Assembly (NCBI GenBank): GCA_002917075.1
Contig: NTMA01000079.1
Span: 62,001-126,000, forward strand
Length of the DNA stretch: 64,000 nucleotides
Direction of reading: 5' to 3'
From: Hawksworthiomyces lignivorus
Taxonomy: Eukaryota; Ascomycota; Sordariomycetes; Ophiostomatales; Ophiostomataceae
The notes under the pieces were generated by a model, which was not told the DNA's origin, did no database searches, and saw nothing but the letters and a program-made list of their open reading frames with translations. A program made the position numbers and the translations under genes. Below, in pieces: positions 24,072-35,953 of the stretch. How positions within the stretch are numbered: position 1 is the first letter of the stretch; each line of letters opens with the position of its first letter.

Positions 24072-26117
24072 ATGGCTCCTTTGTACGTTCTTTTTCCCTC
24101 TCCAGAATCCGTCCCAATGTCCAGATAATGTTCAGATGCTAATATGTGTTCTCCATCCGCAGAAAGTCCATCGTTGCCTCAGCCAAGGCGGTAGACCCCG
24201 CCCTCGATGTTCTCTTTGCGTCCAGTGTACGTTCTCGACAGAAGCCGCATGGATGAATTCTCATGTGTAGCCTTCTATACTGTATATTAACTCTATACAC
24301 AGGTCGGTCCAGCGGAGGCCCGCGCCAAGCCAAAGTACGAAGGTCTGATCGAGACCAAGCCACGGGCTGCTCCGACACCAAAGCCGGTCAAGCCTCTGGG
24401 TGAAGACGAAGAAATGGCCGAGGCAGGAGACAGTGACGAGGATGAAGACGAGGACGACGAGGACGACGAGGAGTCTGAAGAGGAAGAAGACGAGGAAGAA
24501 GAGGACGCAGACGAGGCAGACGACCAGGAAGAGGATGCGGACAAGGAGGAAGAGCCAGCCGCACCAGTCCCCCAGAAGAACGGCACAAGCAAGCGGAAGC
24601 GGAAGAACCGCGACGAGGACGAGGACCTCGAGACCAGATACCTGGAGAAGATCAGCCGCGAGACGGCTGCGCCAGCAGAGAAGCGCCGGAAGCAGGACGC
24701 AGCTGAGGCAGAAAACGACGAGGCAAACAAGGACGGCGCAGAGGACGACGATGACGACGAAGACGTGCCGCTCGTCCACGAGTCGCTTCTGGACGGCGGC
24801 GCTGCTGGTGAGGATGGCGCGGAGGACGAGGACGGTACCGGCGCCGGCGGCGAGCAGGACAAGGAGAAGGCGGCGCGCACTGTGTTCCTGTCCAACGTCA
24901 GCCTTTCGGCGGTCACAAACAAGGCGGCCAAGAAGACGCTGCTGGCGTACCTGGCGTCGGCGGTGGAGGCTGAGGCCGGGACGAAAAAGATCGGCAAGAA
25001 GGGTAAGGGTGACGATAAGACGGAGGCGAAGGAGGAGGGCGAGGCGGAGGCGAAGACGGCAGAGGATGATAACGACGACGAGAGCGCACCGTCTTCTGCG
25101 ACCGCCGTCGTCGAGAGCCTGCGCTTCCGCTCGGTGCCCTTCTCGACGGCGGCGCTGCCCAAGCGCGCCGCCTACATCACCAAGGCGGTGCTGGGCGCGA
25201 CGGCGCAGTCGGTGAACGCGTATGCCGTGTTCGCCACCGCCGCCGCCGCCCGCGCCGCCGTGCGCCACCTCAACGGCACCGTCGTGCTGGACCGCCACCT
25301 GCGCGCCGACAGCGTGGCCCACCCGGCGCCCGTCGACCACCGGCGCTGCGTGTTCGTGGGCAACCTGGGGTTCGTGGACGACGAGACGATTGTGACCAAG
25401 AACCGGTCGGCCGACGCGGAAGACGGACAAGAAGAGGAGACCACGCGCAAGCGCCACAAGGTGCCCATGGACGTCGAGGAGGGCCTGTGGCGCACGTTTG
25501 GCCGCCACGCCGGCCAAGTCGAGAGCGTCCGCGTCGTCCGCGACGCCGCCACCCGCGTCGGCAAGGGCTTCGCCTACGTCCAGTTCGCCGACGCCACCGC
25601 CGTCGAGGCCGCCCTGCTGCTCGCCGGCAAGGCGTTCCCCCCCCTGCTGCCCAGGCCCCTACGCGTCTCCCGCTGCAAGGCCCCGCACAAGACCGCCCGC
25701 GCCGTCGAGCGCGCCGCCGCCCGCTTGCAGAGCAAGGACGGCAAAGATGGCGGCCGCAGCGGCGGCGGCAAGAGAGACGGGAAGCCCGGCGACCGCCGCC
25801 GCCGCCGCGGCGACCGCCCGGGGACCACCGGCTACGTGCCCAAGCCCACCGCCGACCAGCAGACGTCCGCCGGCCGCGCCGCCAAGCTGCTGGGCCGCTC
25901 TGCCGCCACCTCCTCCTCCTCCTCCTCTGACAAGCCGCTCGTGTTCGAGGGCATGCGGGCCCGCGTAGGCCACAACAGCAACCTATTCAAGAAGGGCAAG
26001 AAGGGCGGCGCCAAAAAGGGCGGCCCCAACGCCCCAGGCGGCAAGGAGTCCAACAACAACTCGCGGCGGGCCAACCGCGCCGCCAGCTGGCGGGGGAAGT
26101 CGGGTGCCAGGTCGTAG
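24072..26117 (+). CDS. NOP12: nucleolar protein 12, RRM pre-rRNA processing factor
   Basis: Three exons (24072-24082, 24163-24226, 24303-26117) give 629 residues. Exon 1 has only 11 nt (ATG GCT CCT TT). The second exon supplies [16 protein letters not shown], the N-terminal signature of fungal Nop12. Residues about 60-190 are strongly acidic and then basic. RRM1 begins at [20 protein letters not shown] and runs through [24 protein letters not shown]2 begins at [15 protein letters not shown], has a long charged insertion, and ends with [21 protein letters not shown]. The C-terminus is Lys/Arg/Gly-rich ([18 protein letters not shown]). Nop12 acts in the nucleolus in 27S/25S pre-rRNA maturation in yeast. 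The gene is divergent from the Dep1-like gene and convergent with alpha-tubulin. Confidence 0.93.
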
Positions 26118-26765
26118 GCTTAGAGACAGAGAGGGGATGAGCCAGAATTCTATACTCTACAAGGGGGGAGGCAAAAAAGTAAAAAGTTTCCTATTGCATG
26201 GTCAATCTACAAACAGGCGTTGTTTCTTTCCACTTTTCGTATACTATTATTTCCGTCTGCCACTTGCGGCATCCGTCACAGCATAGATCAATTGACTGCT
26301 AGCTGGTAGCAAAAGCATTGTTTAAAGGAAAAAAGGGGGGTGATCTCTTTTTGTCTTTCCTGCAGAAATTGAAACTGTCTAGCCTCCGGGAAAGGAAAAC
26401 CCAAAAATACAGAAAAAATTGGGAAAGCTTCGGGGTTCCTCGGATATCATATTCGTTTGTTTTTCATCAATCACACTTCGTATGGTCGTCATATGTACCC
26501 TAGAAAAGAGAAAAGAATCATTGGTGGGCGATAGGGATGAGCTATTGTCGTGGGAAAATCTGGGGGACGCTGGGAAGGGGGGAGGGAGAGGGGAGAGAAG
26601 CAAGGGAGATTGGAATAGCGAGTTTCATATAAATAAAAAAAGGGTTGTCAAAAGTAAAAAAGAAAAAATATCAAAGTAGGCCTGCACTTGTTTTCCCTTC
26701 CACTGCTGTCCGCCTCCGTCTTGCCCTTCTCTTCATCTTCTTGTTCTTGTGGTCTCTCTCTTCGC
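26118..26765. other. convergent intergenic region NOP12 / alpha-tubulin
   Basis: A 648-nt AT-rich and purine-rich spacer between converging stop codons, expected to hold both 3' UTRs. No gene is seen. Confidence 0.65.
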
Positions 26766-28684
26766 CTAGTACTCGACGTCGCCCTCCTCGGGGTCGAAGG
26801 AGTCGGCGGCGACCTCCTCGTAGTCCTTCTCCAGGGCAGCCAGGTCCTCGCGGGCCTCGCTGAACTCGCCCTCCTCCATGCCCTCGCCGACGTACCAGTG
26901 CACAAAGGCGCGCTTGCTGTACATGAGATCGAACTTGTGGTCGAGGCGGGACCAGGCCTCGGCAATGGCCGTGGTGTTGGACAGCATGGACACGGAGCGG
27001 TCGACGCTAGCCAGGCCGCCGTCGGCGGGCGAGGCCGTGGGCACGGCCACGGGCTTCTGGTAGTTGATGCCGATCTTGAAGCCGGTCGGGCACCACTCGA
27101 CCAGGTTGAACGACGCCTTGGCCTTGAGCGCGGCCACGGCGGCGCTGCAGTCGCGCGGGACGACGTCACCGCGGTACAGCAGGGCCACGGCCATGTACTT
27201 GCCGTTGCGGGGATCGCAGACCACCATCTGGTTGTTGGGCTCGAAGCCTGGGAGGAGAGAATCAGCACCAAGAAAAAAAATATGGAAAAAAAAAAAGAAC
27301 ATACACTGGAAGGTCAGGTCGTGGACCTTGAAGCTCTCGTGGGCGCTCTTGGAGGCGGACACGACCGGGGCGTAGCTGATCAGCGGGTAGTGGATGCGGG
27401 GGTAGGGCACCAGGTTGGTCTGGAACTCGTTCAGGTCGACGTTGAGGGCACCGTCGAAGCGCAGCGATGAGGTGATGGAGGACACGACCTGGGCGATCAG
27501 GCGGTTCAGGTGCTCGTAGTCGGGCCGCGGGATGTCCAGGTTGCGGCGGCAGATGTCGTAGACGGCCTCGTTGTCAACGAGGAACGTGCAGTCCGAGTTC
27601 TCGATAGTGCTGTGGGTCGAGAGCACAGCGTTGTACGGCTCGACCACGGCGGTAGACACGCGCGGCGCCGGGTACACGGCGAACTCCAGCTTGCACTTCT
27701 TGCCGTACTCGGTGGAGAGGCGCTCCAGCAGCAGGGCGCCAAAGCCGGAGCCGGTACCGCCGCCGAAGGAGTGGAAGATGAGGAAGCCCTGAAGGGCATT
27801 GCAGTTGTCTAGCCGAGGCAGATTAGTCAGTCTGTAGGTACACATAGCACACATATATCTATATCTATCTTTTTGTGATAGATATTGACACGCATGCACG
27901 CGGGGTCTTACCAGCAACGCGGCGGATGCGGTCGACGACGTTGTCGACCATCTCCTTGCCGATGGTGTAGTGGCCACGGGCATAGTTGTTGGCGGCATCC
28001 TCCTTGCCGCTGATCAGCAGCTCGGGGTGGAACAGCTGGCGGTAGCTGCCAGTGCGGATCTCGTCGATCGGGGAGGGATCGAGGTCGACGAAGATGGACC
28101 GCGGCACGTACTTGCCGTTGCTGGTCTCGGTGAAGAAGGTCTCGAAAGAACCGCCCTCACCGACATCCTTGGCAGAGGGGTCGGGACGGCCGTCGGCGCC
28201 CAGACCGTGCTCCAGGAGGTAGCTGTTGGCAGTATTAGTGGCGGATCACGACAGCAAAGAACAAGGCAAAAAGAGGCAGAACAGAAATATTAACTTACAG
28301 CTCCCAGGCGCTGTTACCGAGCTGGGTACCAGCCTGGCCCAGGTGGAGGTGGAGAATCTGAAGAGAATCAGCACATCTGAAGGGAACGGGTTGGGAGTGA
28401 AGTGATGGCGGTATGTGTTTGTGAGACCGGCTAGCTAGGCCCTCTCAGGCGGTGGGTTGAGCATGCCATGAGGCCACGCTCCAGTGCAGGAGCAGCAGCC
28501 AGAAAGCACAGAGCAACCATCACAAATTCACGATAGCCAGCATGATGAGCTCCATGATAGAATTTGACATAACAAGTGGCCTCGCTTGTGTGATGCGGGA
28601 AAGGCTATGGGATAGTGGGAGAGCCTCGGGTAGTGGGGAGGCCAAATTCAGAATACGGTTGGCTTGTCTTACCTCGCCCTTCAT
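26766..28684 (-). CDS. tba-1: alpha-tubulin (Neurospora A-chain / Aspergillus TubB type)
   Basis: Five exons (28684-28673, 28357-28299, 28222-27912, 27808-27305, 27247-26766) give 455 residues. The first coding exon is 12 nt (MKGE), followed by a 315-nt intron, the longest confident intron in the window. The N-terminus [18 protein letters not shown] is of the class distinct from the TubA-type MREVISLNVGQAGCQ. The tubulin nucleotide signature GGGTGSG lies in exon 4. The alpha-specific catalytic Glu is present in [19 protein letters not shown], and the protein ends with a detyrosination-type Tyr (EEGDVEY). Alpha-tubulin pairs with beta-tubulin in microtubules for mitosis, nuclear migration and hyphal transport. 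Length and all landmark blocks are complete, so this is an intact gene. Filamentous ascomycetes usually carry a second divergent alpha-tubulin gene, which is not in this window. Confidence 0.97.
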
Positions 28685-31600
28685 GGTGGCTGAAGAGTAT
28701 TAGAGAAGATGGAGAGATAGAGAGGATGGTTAGATGGGGTGGGACGGGAGTTTTTTTTTTTCTCTTGCTGGGAGCGAACAAGAAAAAAGAAAGCAGGTTC
28801 GAGAATTAAGGAGGAGAGAAAAGCAGAGCACAAGACAGGAGGAGCAGAAGCAGGATGAGGAGAGCTTGCGCACAGCGCCAGTTGGCAAGAGAAAAAGAGA
28901 TAATAGGAGAGAGACACAGAGACTTGAGATAGGTTTGGAGGGGGGAGGAGAAATAATAATTAGGAGGGAAACCGAAAAAAAGAAAAATGCCAGGGAAGTG
29001 GAATATGCAAGGAAGCACAGGGCAGGAGACTGAACAGACGCTGTGATTGAGCAAAGTGGACAACTCAAAAATGGGACATGAAACCCGGAACAGAGGCAGA
29101 AGAGAGGTGGCAGACGGACCTGTGGTACTGGAGTAGGGTAGTCCTCTGTCGAATGGGGGAAAAGTGAAGGGGAATTTGTGCGGTGAGGTTGACGAGGCGG
29201 GGCAAATGCTAACGTCTAGAGGAGACAGCACAGGAGGGGAAAAGGGGGAGAAGCAGGAACACGTTAATTTGGGTATATGATACTTTTGTATCTCTACAAA
29301 ACCAAGCTTATTATTGCCTATATCATTTGTACACTGTACCTCAACATCTTTTCCCCCCCGCGCTCACCGCTGGATGTTGATGATAATTTGGGATGGTCCG
29401 TGCGATACAACGCGCAGGGGTACGACCATAGTGATTGGCCACACGGAAGTGTTGAGAGCTGGCCGTCAACGAAAGACTGTCTTTTTTTTGCTGTCGACAG
29501 GGGGGAGGAGGCTGGCAGTTCGGAAGGAGGAAGCACGGAGGAGATCTTGGTAAGCTATATACTTGCGTGCAGATACGTGAGGCCAGCTTGGACGAAGCAA
29601 TGGGCAGCTAGGACGTGATGGAGCAGGTTTGGCAGAAGCAAGAGCTAGCGAGAGAGCTACGAGCAGATCAGGATAGGAAGAATGGAGCTGCAGAGAAATT
29701 GGGCACGGAGGAGAACGGAAGAACGGAGCGAAAACTAGAGTCGACAGACGTCCGCCATATGTAAGATAATTGAGATCATCAGGGCCAACGGCCACAGACG
29801 AGCATCTGCAGATATCGGCTTACCAACGCCAATGTCAATGCCAACGTAGATGTATTGCTGCGCATGCGCAACGAGAATGCAGGCTGTCATCCCATCTTGG
29901 TCAATCTACCCGCGCGGGCCGCCAGATGGCTGGAATGCTGGAACCAGCAGAGAGGAATGGCTGCAGACATAGCGTGGACAGAATCAACCACGCGATGTCT
30001 CACTGTCGTGCGAAGAAATTCTCTAGCTCGACTAACCTCCAAGGTGTGCGGCGTAGCCTTTCTTCTGTCCGCAATTCTCCTTGCGTCTGCTGTGGCTGCT
30101 TGTTCCGGTTTTTTGCTAGCTGCTTGGCCATTCGTGCAAGATGCGTCTACAAAACGCCATGTACATAATAAGACGGAAAGGATTTGCTGACCAGGCACCA
30201 TGTCATCCAACGGTCATTGCTGCATATTGCACAACATCGTTTACACTTCCCACAAATTACCATCATTTGTGCCCAAAGAATCACACAACAGAACGCCGCA
30301 TATCCACACAGCTTGGCTCGCCGAGAAATAATGGCAGGTAGGCTTTCAACCAGTCGCTGCGAAGATCCGCCACATATGCTGCCTTGCCGAACTTCAAGCA
30401 GTCCGGGCGCCAGCCAGCTGTCCACCAGGCGGCATCTCGGCGTGGATCCAGAGTCTTGGAAGCCCCCTTGCTCGGAAAGCTACGGTATAGGTGCTTCTTC
30501 ATTGTTATTGACAGCCAGTCGTAAAATTCTCCTACTAACGTAAAGGGGCCAACCGGCGGCAGATCTCCGTTTTTGAAAATATTTCACGGTTAGTACAGCC
30601 TTCGCTCGGCACCTTTCCATCGGGATTGAAGGTGGAATATTGGCCGATACTGTAGAAGGCGCATGAACCAGCACCTGCAACTGCTCAAAGTTTGCAAGAA
30701 GAGCCATGCCAGCCTTGGAAAGACCATGCTTCGAGCCAGAGAGATCTCCTACCAAAACTCCAAGGCGGCGCCAGCACTTCTGCGGGACACTATTTCGAAG
30801 CTCTTCGAAAGAATTACGAGAGCCGCCGACAAGAGGACGTCTCCAGTTTCGATCTCCGCACCAGGTGCAGATCTTGCAAGAAGGCCTGCCCGATCGTGCA
30901 GGCTCCTAATAAAGCTATTCTGGCATCTCAGGGGCTGTTTTTGTGAAGTCAACAAAGAAATCGATTCATTAGGTAAGCGCGCCACATCAATTAAAGAGGT
31001 CACAAGAGAAATCCAGATCCACAGCTATATTGGCCCTCGTATAGAATCGTCTGTGGTCTGCGTCTGTGGTCTCTGTTTAATTGCTGTCCCAACAGGGACG
31101 TCAGTTTAATTGCCGACATCTATTTTCAATATCCAGCTCCAAGCAAGCCCTGTTTCGTTTCCGGCACGCAGACCCCTGAATGGTCGGGCCCCTGGCAGCA
31201 TCTCCGCAGCAAGTCTTCAGCCTCAATTGCTTTTTGTAGAGTACTCATACATGTGCGTACGACTACGTCGTACGTAGGGTGTGGTGATGCGCGACGTAGG
31301 CAGGTAAATAGATCGCGTCGTCCACATCGCCTCCTCGTACGAGAGTCGTCGTTTGGTTGCGCGAGGAGGACTATGTATCCCTACATGTACTACTCCGTAT
31401 GTTGCTACCATGTAGTCGTATGGGTACACGTTAACAGAGTATGTACTTTGCACAAATGAAAGTATATTCTTGTATCCCACCATTACACGCCCCCTAATTA
31501 CATATCCGTCCGCGAACAGCGTTTTTGTTTCTGGCACGGTTGCCGGGACATTGGGGTCGTCGCCCCTGCCGTTTGGGACGGCGCGTTAAGTGGATCGGGG

Positions 31601-32313
31601 AAGGAGCCACGCACTAACAAATAATCTCTTAGCACACGGCCCACCGCGACCCCTGGCCCTCGTAGCCCGTAGCGCACCATAGCGTCGTGGGTGGTGCTGT
31701 TGGTGGTACTGTTGGTCGTGTTAGTACTGGTCGTAGTGGTCGTAGTAGTCGTAGTAGCGGCCGTAACTGACACAGGCCCCCCCCTTTCCGTGCCCTCCCT
31801 TGAGAACCAAAGGATCAAAAAAAAACCAAAACATTCCAGAAGAAAAGATTTTCTCTTTATGGGATGCTACTTCAAACTCTTCTCTATTATTTCCAGATCT
31901 GTCTCTCTGTTGAACCTGGTCTTTGTTGTTTTTTCAAAGTTTGTTTTTCAATATATCCACGCGATCCCTTGCCGTCTGCGTCCATTTCGTGCATCGCAGA
32001 GTGTCCTTTTCGCGAATTAGACTCTTCCGCAGTCCAACAGCCGTTGTTTGATACACACCAGGATCGACGCCAATTTATTAAGCCACTAAACACGCGCCAA
32101 CAAGGAAGCCATCACAAAAACCCAGTGCTAGAGAGAAGCGAAAATAAGGCGCTATCAGGGAACGGAAACCGAGTCTTTGTCGGCCGTCTGTCTCCATCTG
32201 GTTGGCGTCGCGCCTTTTTGTTGTTGACAGCCGCGGAGGCAACGGATCAGGACGAGAGCAGCAGCAGGGCCAGCGTTCTCTGACACCGTCTAGAACTGCC
32301 CTGATCGTCCACC
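28685..32313. other. gene-poor divergent interval alpha-tubulin / SHE3
   Basis: About 3.6 kb without a recognisable gene. The tubulin-proximal 500 nt are purine-rich on the plus strand (a pyrimidine-rich tubulin leader). The middle has several short unsupported frames, the longest being 30663-31109. Around 31230-31400 lie repeated TACG/CGTA steps including GAGTACTCATAC and TACTCCGTA, the same motif family as near 10.1-10.4 kb. A degenerate GTT/GGTCGTAGT tract covers 31686-31758. Confidence 0.6.
31686..31758. repeat. degenerate trinucleotide tract (GGT/CGTAGT)
   Basis: A run of GTTGGT and CGTAGT units with period 3 and frequent substitutions. It is not inside a recognisable gene. Confidence 0.6.
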
Positions 32314-32413
32314 ATGCGCAACAGACTCAAAAAATCCCACCGGCCGCTGTCCATCGGCTCAAGCAAATCCGCCAAATCTGCCAGCCTTCCCCCACAAACA
32401 GACGACAGCAAAG
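32314..32413 (+). other. candidate 5' coding exon of the SHE3-like gene
   Basis: An ATG in good context (CACCATGC) opens 33 codons rich in Lys, Arg and Ser, ending DDSK. It is followed directly by a strong donor GTAAGT at 32414. Joining to the acceptor GCAAG ending at 32866, just after a TTAAC branch-like site, keeps the frame through the downstream ATG at 32884 with no stop. A second in-frame acceptor is CAAAG near 32900. Neither acceptor has the preferred pyrimidine before AG, so a 5' UTR exon with an upstream frame is an alternative. Confidence 0.45.
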
Positions 32414-32883
32414 GTAAGTTAAGTTTTGTTTGCTTCCTCTCGTCCAATCTCGCTTCCTGTGGTGCTGCATAGACTAGACTATTGCGCATGCGTACGCATA
32501 TGTAGCCGTATGGGGTTGGTGCAGCCACTCTTCGCTGCGCCTATTGTCTTGCTCCCACTTCACAATTCTGAAACAGTTCTTCTTCTCTGTGTGGCGTCTG
32601 CCTCCCTTTCCTCTCCTCCTACCTGCACACTCGCTTTGCTTCTCAGTACTGCAATTTTCTTTCACCACTCTGTTTCTCTGGTTCCGGGCCGACTAGCTCT
32701 ACCTTCTCTGCATCTCCTATCCCGTGAAACACGTCATCCACAGCGCGGCGGTCGCCTTGTCTGCCAGAGCAACCTAACTAACCTGAAAAAGAACCGACAC
32801 ACTCCCGGACGCCTTCTGCGCCAAATGAATCGTCGCCGCGGACGTCATTAACACATGCCCCGCAAGCCGTTGTCAACAGAATC

Positions 32884-34230
32884 ATGGGCATCAGCAGCAA
32901 AGGCCCCAACCGCGGTGACAAGCCATTACCGTCTGTCCCGTCAATGACCACCTTTGCTTCTTCGTCGCCTTCGCCATCACCCTCTTCCACCCCGCTCAAC
33001 AGCGGCTCCACCGCCGCCAGCCTCTCCCGCAAACTGTCCACCATCCGGGCGGTCACCAGCTTCGACGACAGGCCACGGTCGTTTGAAGACGAGGCGTCCT
33101 CAGTCAGCTCGCCGTCCGCCACCCACAACTCCAACTCAGCCTTCTCCAGCTCCGTGAACAGCGACGTCAGCACCGCATCCTTCTCTTCTCAACCTCACTC
33201 GCCGCAGCAGAACGGATCCAAATCCTCGCCCAACGGCCGCCTGCGGCAGACCAGCACCACCCTTCCCGCGCTGCCCAACGGGTCGGGCGCAGCAGCAGCA
33301 TCGACAGTCCCGCACACGACCGTTAGGACAGTAAGCGGAAGCTCAAGCCTATTTGGGCCGAACGGCGTCGGCCGAACGGCATTCCAAGCTTCGTCTCCAC
33401 CCTCAGCCAACGACGCCGGTGCCATGGGCGACGACCGACATGCCGACGGGCCCAACGGTGCCAACGGGTGGGATTCGACCGTCGGCAAAGCCGGTCTCGG
33501 CAAGACGGGCCGCGTGATCAACAAGCTCGTGTCCGACAACGAGGCACTCAAGCGGGACCTCAAGATCGAGCGGCTCAAGGCCGACGAGGCGCGCCAGGCC
33601 GCCCGCCTGCTCGAGGACAAGATGGAGCGCATGGTCTCCGACTACGAGAGCCGCCTGCTCGAGGCCAGCGTCACCAAGACGCTGCTCGCCCGCAAAGAGC
33701 GCCAGGTCGAGAGCCTGCAGAGCGCGGTCGAGCTCGAAAAGCAGCGGACCAGCGACGCCCGCGAGCGCGAGCGCACGTGGCGCGCCGAGTCGGAGACCGC
33801 GCGCGCCGACGCAAAACGCCAGGTCGAGGAGGCCACCAGCCGCGCCGCGCTGATGGAGGGCCGCTACAACGCCATCAGCAGCCACTGGCGCGACCAGGGC
33901 ACCGAGGTGCGCGCCGTCGCCGCCCGCCTGGGTGCCGAGATCACCGAGCTCGCCGCCGCCCGCCGCGCCGACGACGACAAGATCAACACCCTGCGCGACC
34001 TCTGCGACCAGCAGGACGGCAACATCAAGGTCCTCCGCGAGCAGAAGGACGCCATCGCCCGCCAGTTCGAAGCCTACAAGGACGAGCAGGAGCGCCTGCT
34101 GCACGACATCAAGGCCAACGCCACCGCGCGCGAGACCGAGCAGCAGCGCACGCTGGAGGAGGCCCGGCAGGTGCTCGACAAGCTGCGGTGGGCGCTCAAC
34201 GTGAAGAACAGCATCGAGTGGGCAGAGTAG
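32884..34230 (+). CDS. SHE3: She3-family RNA-transport adaptor (SWI5-dependent HO expression protein 3)
   Basis: From the ATG at 32884 the single frame gives 448 residues. Residues 1 to about 205 are Ser/Pro/Thr/Ala-rich and probably disordered. From TGRVINKLVSDNEALKRD onward almost everything is heptad-rich coiled coil (KMERMVSDYESRLLEASV, LLARKERQVESLQSAVE, RYNAISSHWRDQG, INTLRDLCDQQDGNIKVL). The protein ends WALNVKNSIEWAE, the usual terminus of this fungal family (PF17078). In budding yeast She3 links the type V myosin Myo4 to the mRNA-binding protein She2 and carries localised mRNAs. In filamentous fungi the role is less clear and a She2 partner may be missing. The real start may lie in an upstream exon, listed separately. 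A long antisense frame is a shadow of the GC-rich codons. Confidence 0.87.
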   Translation: MGISSKGPNRGDKPLPSVPSMTTFASSSPSPSPSSTPLNSGSTAASLSRKLSTIRAVTSFDDRPRSFEDEASSVSSPSATHNSNSAFSSSVNSDVSTASFSSQPHSPQQNGSKSSPNGRLRQTSTTLPALPNGSGAAAASTVPHTTVRTVSGSSSLFGPNGVGRTAFQASSPPSANDAGAMGDDRHADGPNGANGWDSTVGKAGLGKTGRVINKLVSDNEALKRDLKIERLKADEARQAARLLEDKMERMVSDYESRLLEASVTKTLLARKERQVESLQSAVELEKQRTSDARERERTWRAESETARADAKRQVEEATSRAALMEGRYNAISSHWRDQGTEVRAVAARLGAEITELAAARRADDDKINTLRDLCDQQDGNIKVLREQKDAIARQFEAYKDEQERLLHDIKANATARETEQQRTLEEARQVLDKLRWALNVKNSIEWAE

Positions 34231-35953
34231 GGCGGAGCAGCAGTGGACCGCCTTCTCTTTTATTGACCTCTCAAACCAACCTTCTTTCGTCACAGCCATA
34301 TCTCGTCTCACAACTACCATATTTTTTTCTCTTCGTTCCTTTTTTTTTTTTTTTTTTTTAATTTTCTTTCACGACCAACTCGACAAAATCCAGGATAGAC
34401 GGAGCAACGGCGTTGAATCATATCATTCATTTATTCCTTCTTACGGGCAAGGCAAGGCAGCCAGGCGGCCACAAAAGGTTTCTATCTATATAGGGGACAA
34501 ACGGCAACTGCCTGATGGGTGGGCAGAGAAAGCCCGTCTGCTTTTTGCTCGGGGTTCTAGGCACAATCTGCGCAAATTGTGCTGTCACAGGAAACGCACC
34601 ATACATGCATTCTACATGCGTCTTTCTTCCTTTTGTTGCTTTCTTTTTCCTTTCTCGGCAGTAGTCTCGTCTCTTTTTTTTTTGTATATGGATTGGGCAT
34701 GGGAATCCTGCACAGAGCGGCTTGGAGAAAAAAACATGGTATCTGGGGGGGACATTTATAAAATTAAGCCACAGTATGTACAGCGGCGATCGGTGGGTGG
34801 GTATAGCTGTTGATTCGTTCTCTTTGTGCTTCTTTTTCTTCTTTTCTTTTCGTTTCGGCTTGGGATATCACCAGAAAGGCATCTATTTTGATACACATAC
34901 AACGCTATGTAATATAAAGCAAAGGCACTGCTTCAGGACATTGTCGAGGCGCGCCTGGACCGAATGAGACTATGACCGATTCTACTCTTTCGCCCTCATC
35001 TTCCATTCAGATGCAATTTCATTGCTGCTTTTGAAGTAAGACTATGCCATTCAGTGAGCTATCGGGCAGCACAGCACAAGTACATAAGGTCGACACTATT
35101 GAGGGTTCGTTTAGGTCTTTTTTCATGGAGATGTCTCCCTGTAGGATGTAAGATGCAGTATCGGAAGTGAACTCTTCTTTAGCAGAGAAGGAAAGAGCGC
35201 CTCAGGGTCGTACTTTCCTGTCTTGCATTTGATAGTTGGCCAATGTTTTCTCGAATTTTTTTATTCGTTTTTATTTGTTTGATTTATCCTCACTTCAGAT
35301 ATCATCACCCCCATCTACCGTCATCCTTTCTCTCATGCTCTTTCTATTCGGTCTCCTCTCTCTTGTAGTCCTCTCGGTTCATTGGCAGCCCGTCTCTGCT
35401 CTGTTCTGTACCTCTACCGCCTCATTCTTCTCGGCTTTTCCTTTGTCTCTTTCTTTTGTCTTTCTACTGTCTTCAAGGCCTCTCTGTCTCACAGTTGACT
35501 TTACACCTTGGTGTGCCATCAATGGGGCACAACCACAGCAAACAGAAACAATCGTGCTGTCCTACAAAACCTTTGTCATTGTTTTGCAAACGATCGCTGG
35601 TACCACCGCTGTCTTTCCTATTAGCTGTTGGTTTAGAGCAGCTTGTATTTTGTTGGCTCTATTTATTTCTCATTGCATCTCCATTCACCTTCAATTCAAA
35701 CGGTTCTTGCAGACTTACTTACACAAAATCATTTACATACGGCTTCTGCTCGTGCAATTCTCTTGTATCTCTTCTACGGCCACTGTATCTCATGTTAGAA
35801 GACACTTTCTAAGGTCTGTTCCTATCCCGTTTGCTATCTCTGGTGCTCTCTGTGTGCATTCTGTCCTCTTTAGCCTGGCTTCCTTTGTTCGATCTTAATC
35901 AAAATCTACCAGTCTGCTACTCGACAGCTAGGACACAGCTACTTCTTCAAACC
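34231..35953. other. intergenic region SHE3 / uncharacterised gene
   Basis: About 1.7 kb. It begins with the SHE3 3' region, including a T run near 34340-34359. The last 700 nt are strongly pyrimidine-rich, typical of a fungal promoter and 5' UTR. An open frame at 35236-35898 is Leu/Ser/Phe-rich because of this pyrimidine bias and I do not accept it as a gene. Confidence 0.6.

Noticed and set aside
24261..25517. 418-codon antisense open frame over NOP12
   Set aside because: It is Leu/Val/Arg-rich with no domain, lies wholly opposite confident RRM exons and arises from GC-rich codon use.
30663..31109. 148-codon frame between alpha-tubulin and SHE3
   Set aside because: Both strands are open here, the composition is not protein-like and no family is recognised.
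33403..34320. 305-codon antisense frame over SHE3
   Set aside because: It mirrors the coiled-coil codons, gives Ala/Gly/Val-rich nonsense and has no recognisable domain.
35236..35898. 220-codon Phe/Leu/Ser-rich frame
   Set aside because: It follows from the pyrimidine-rich leader of the next gene; its hydrophobic look is a base-composition effect, not a membrane protein.
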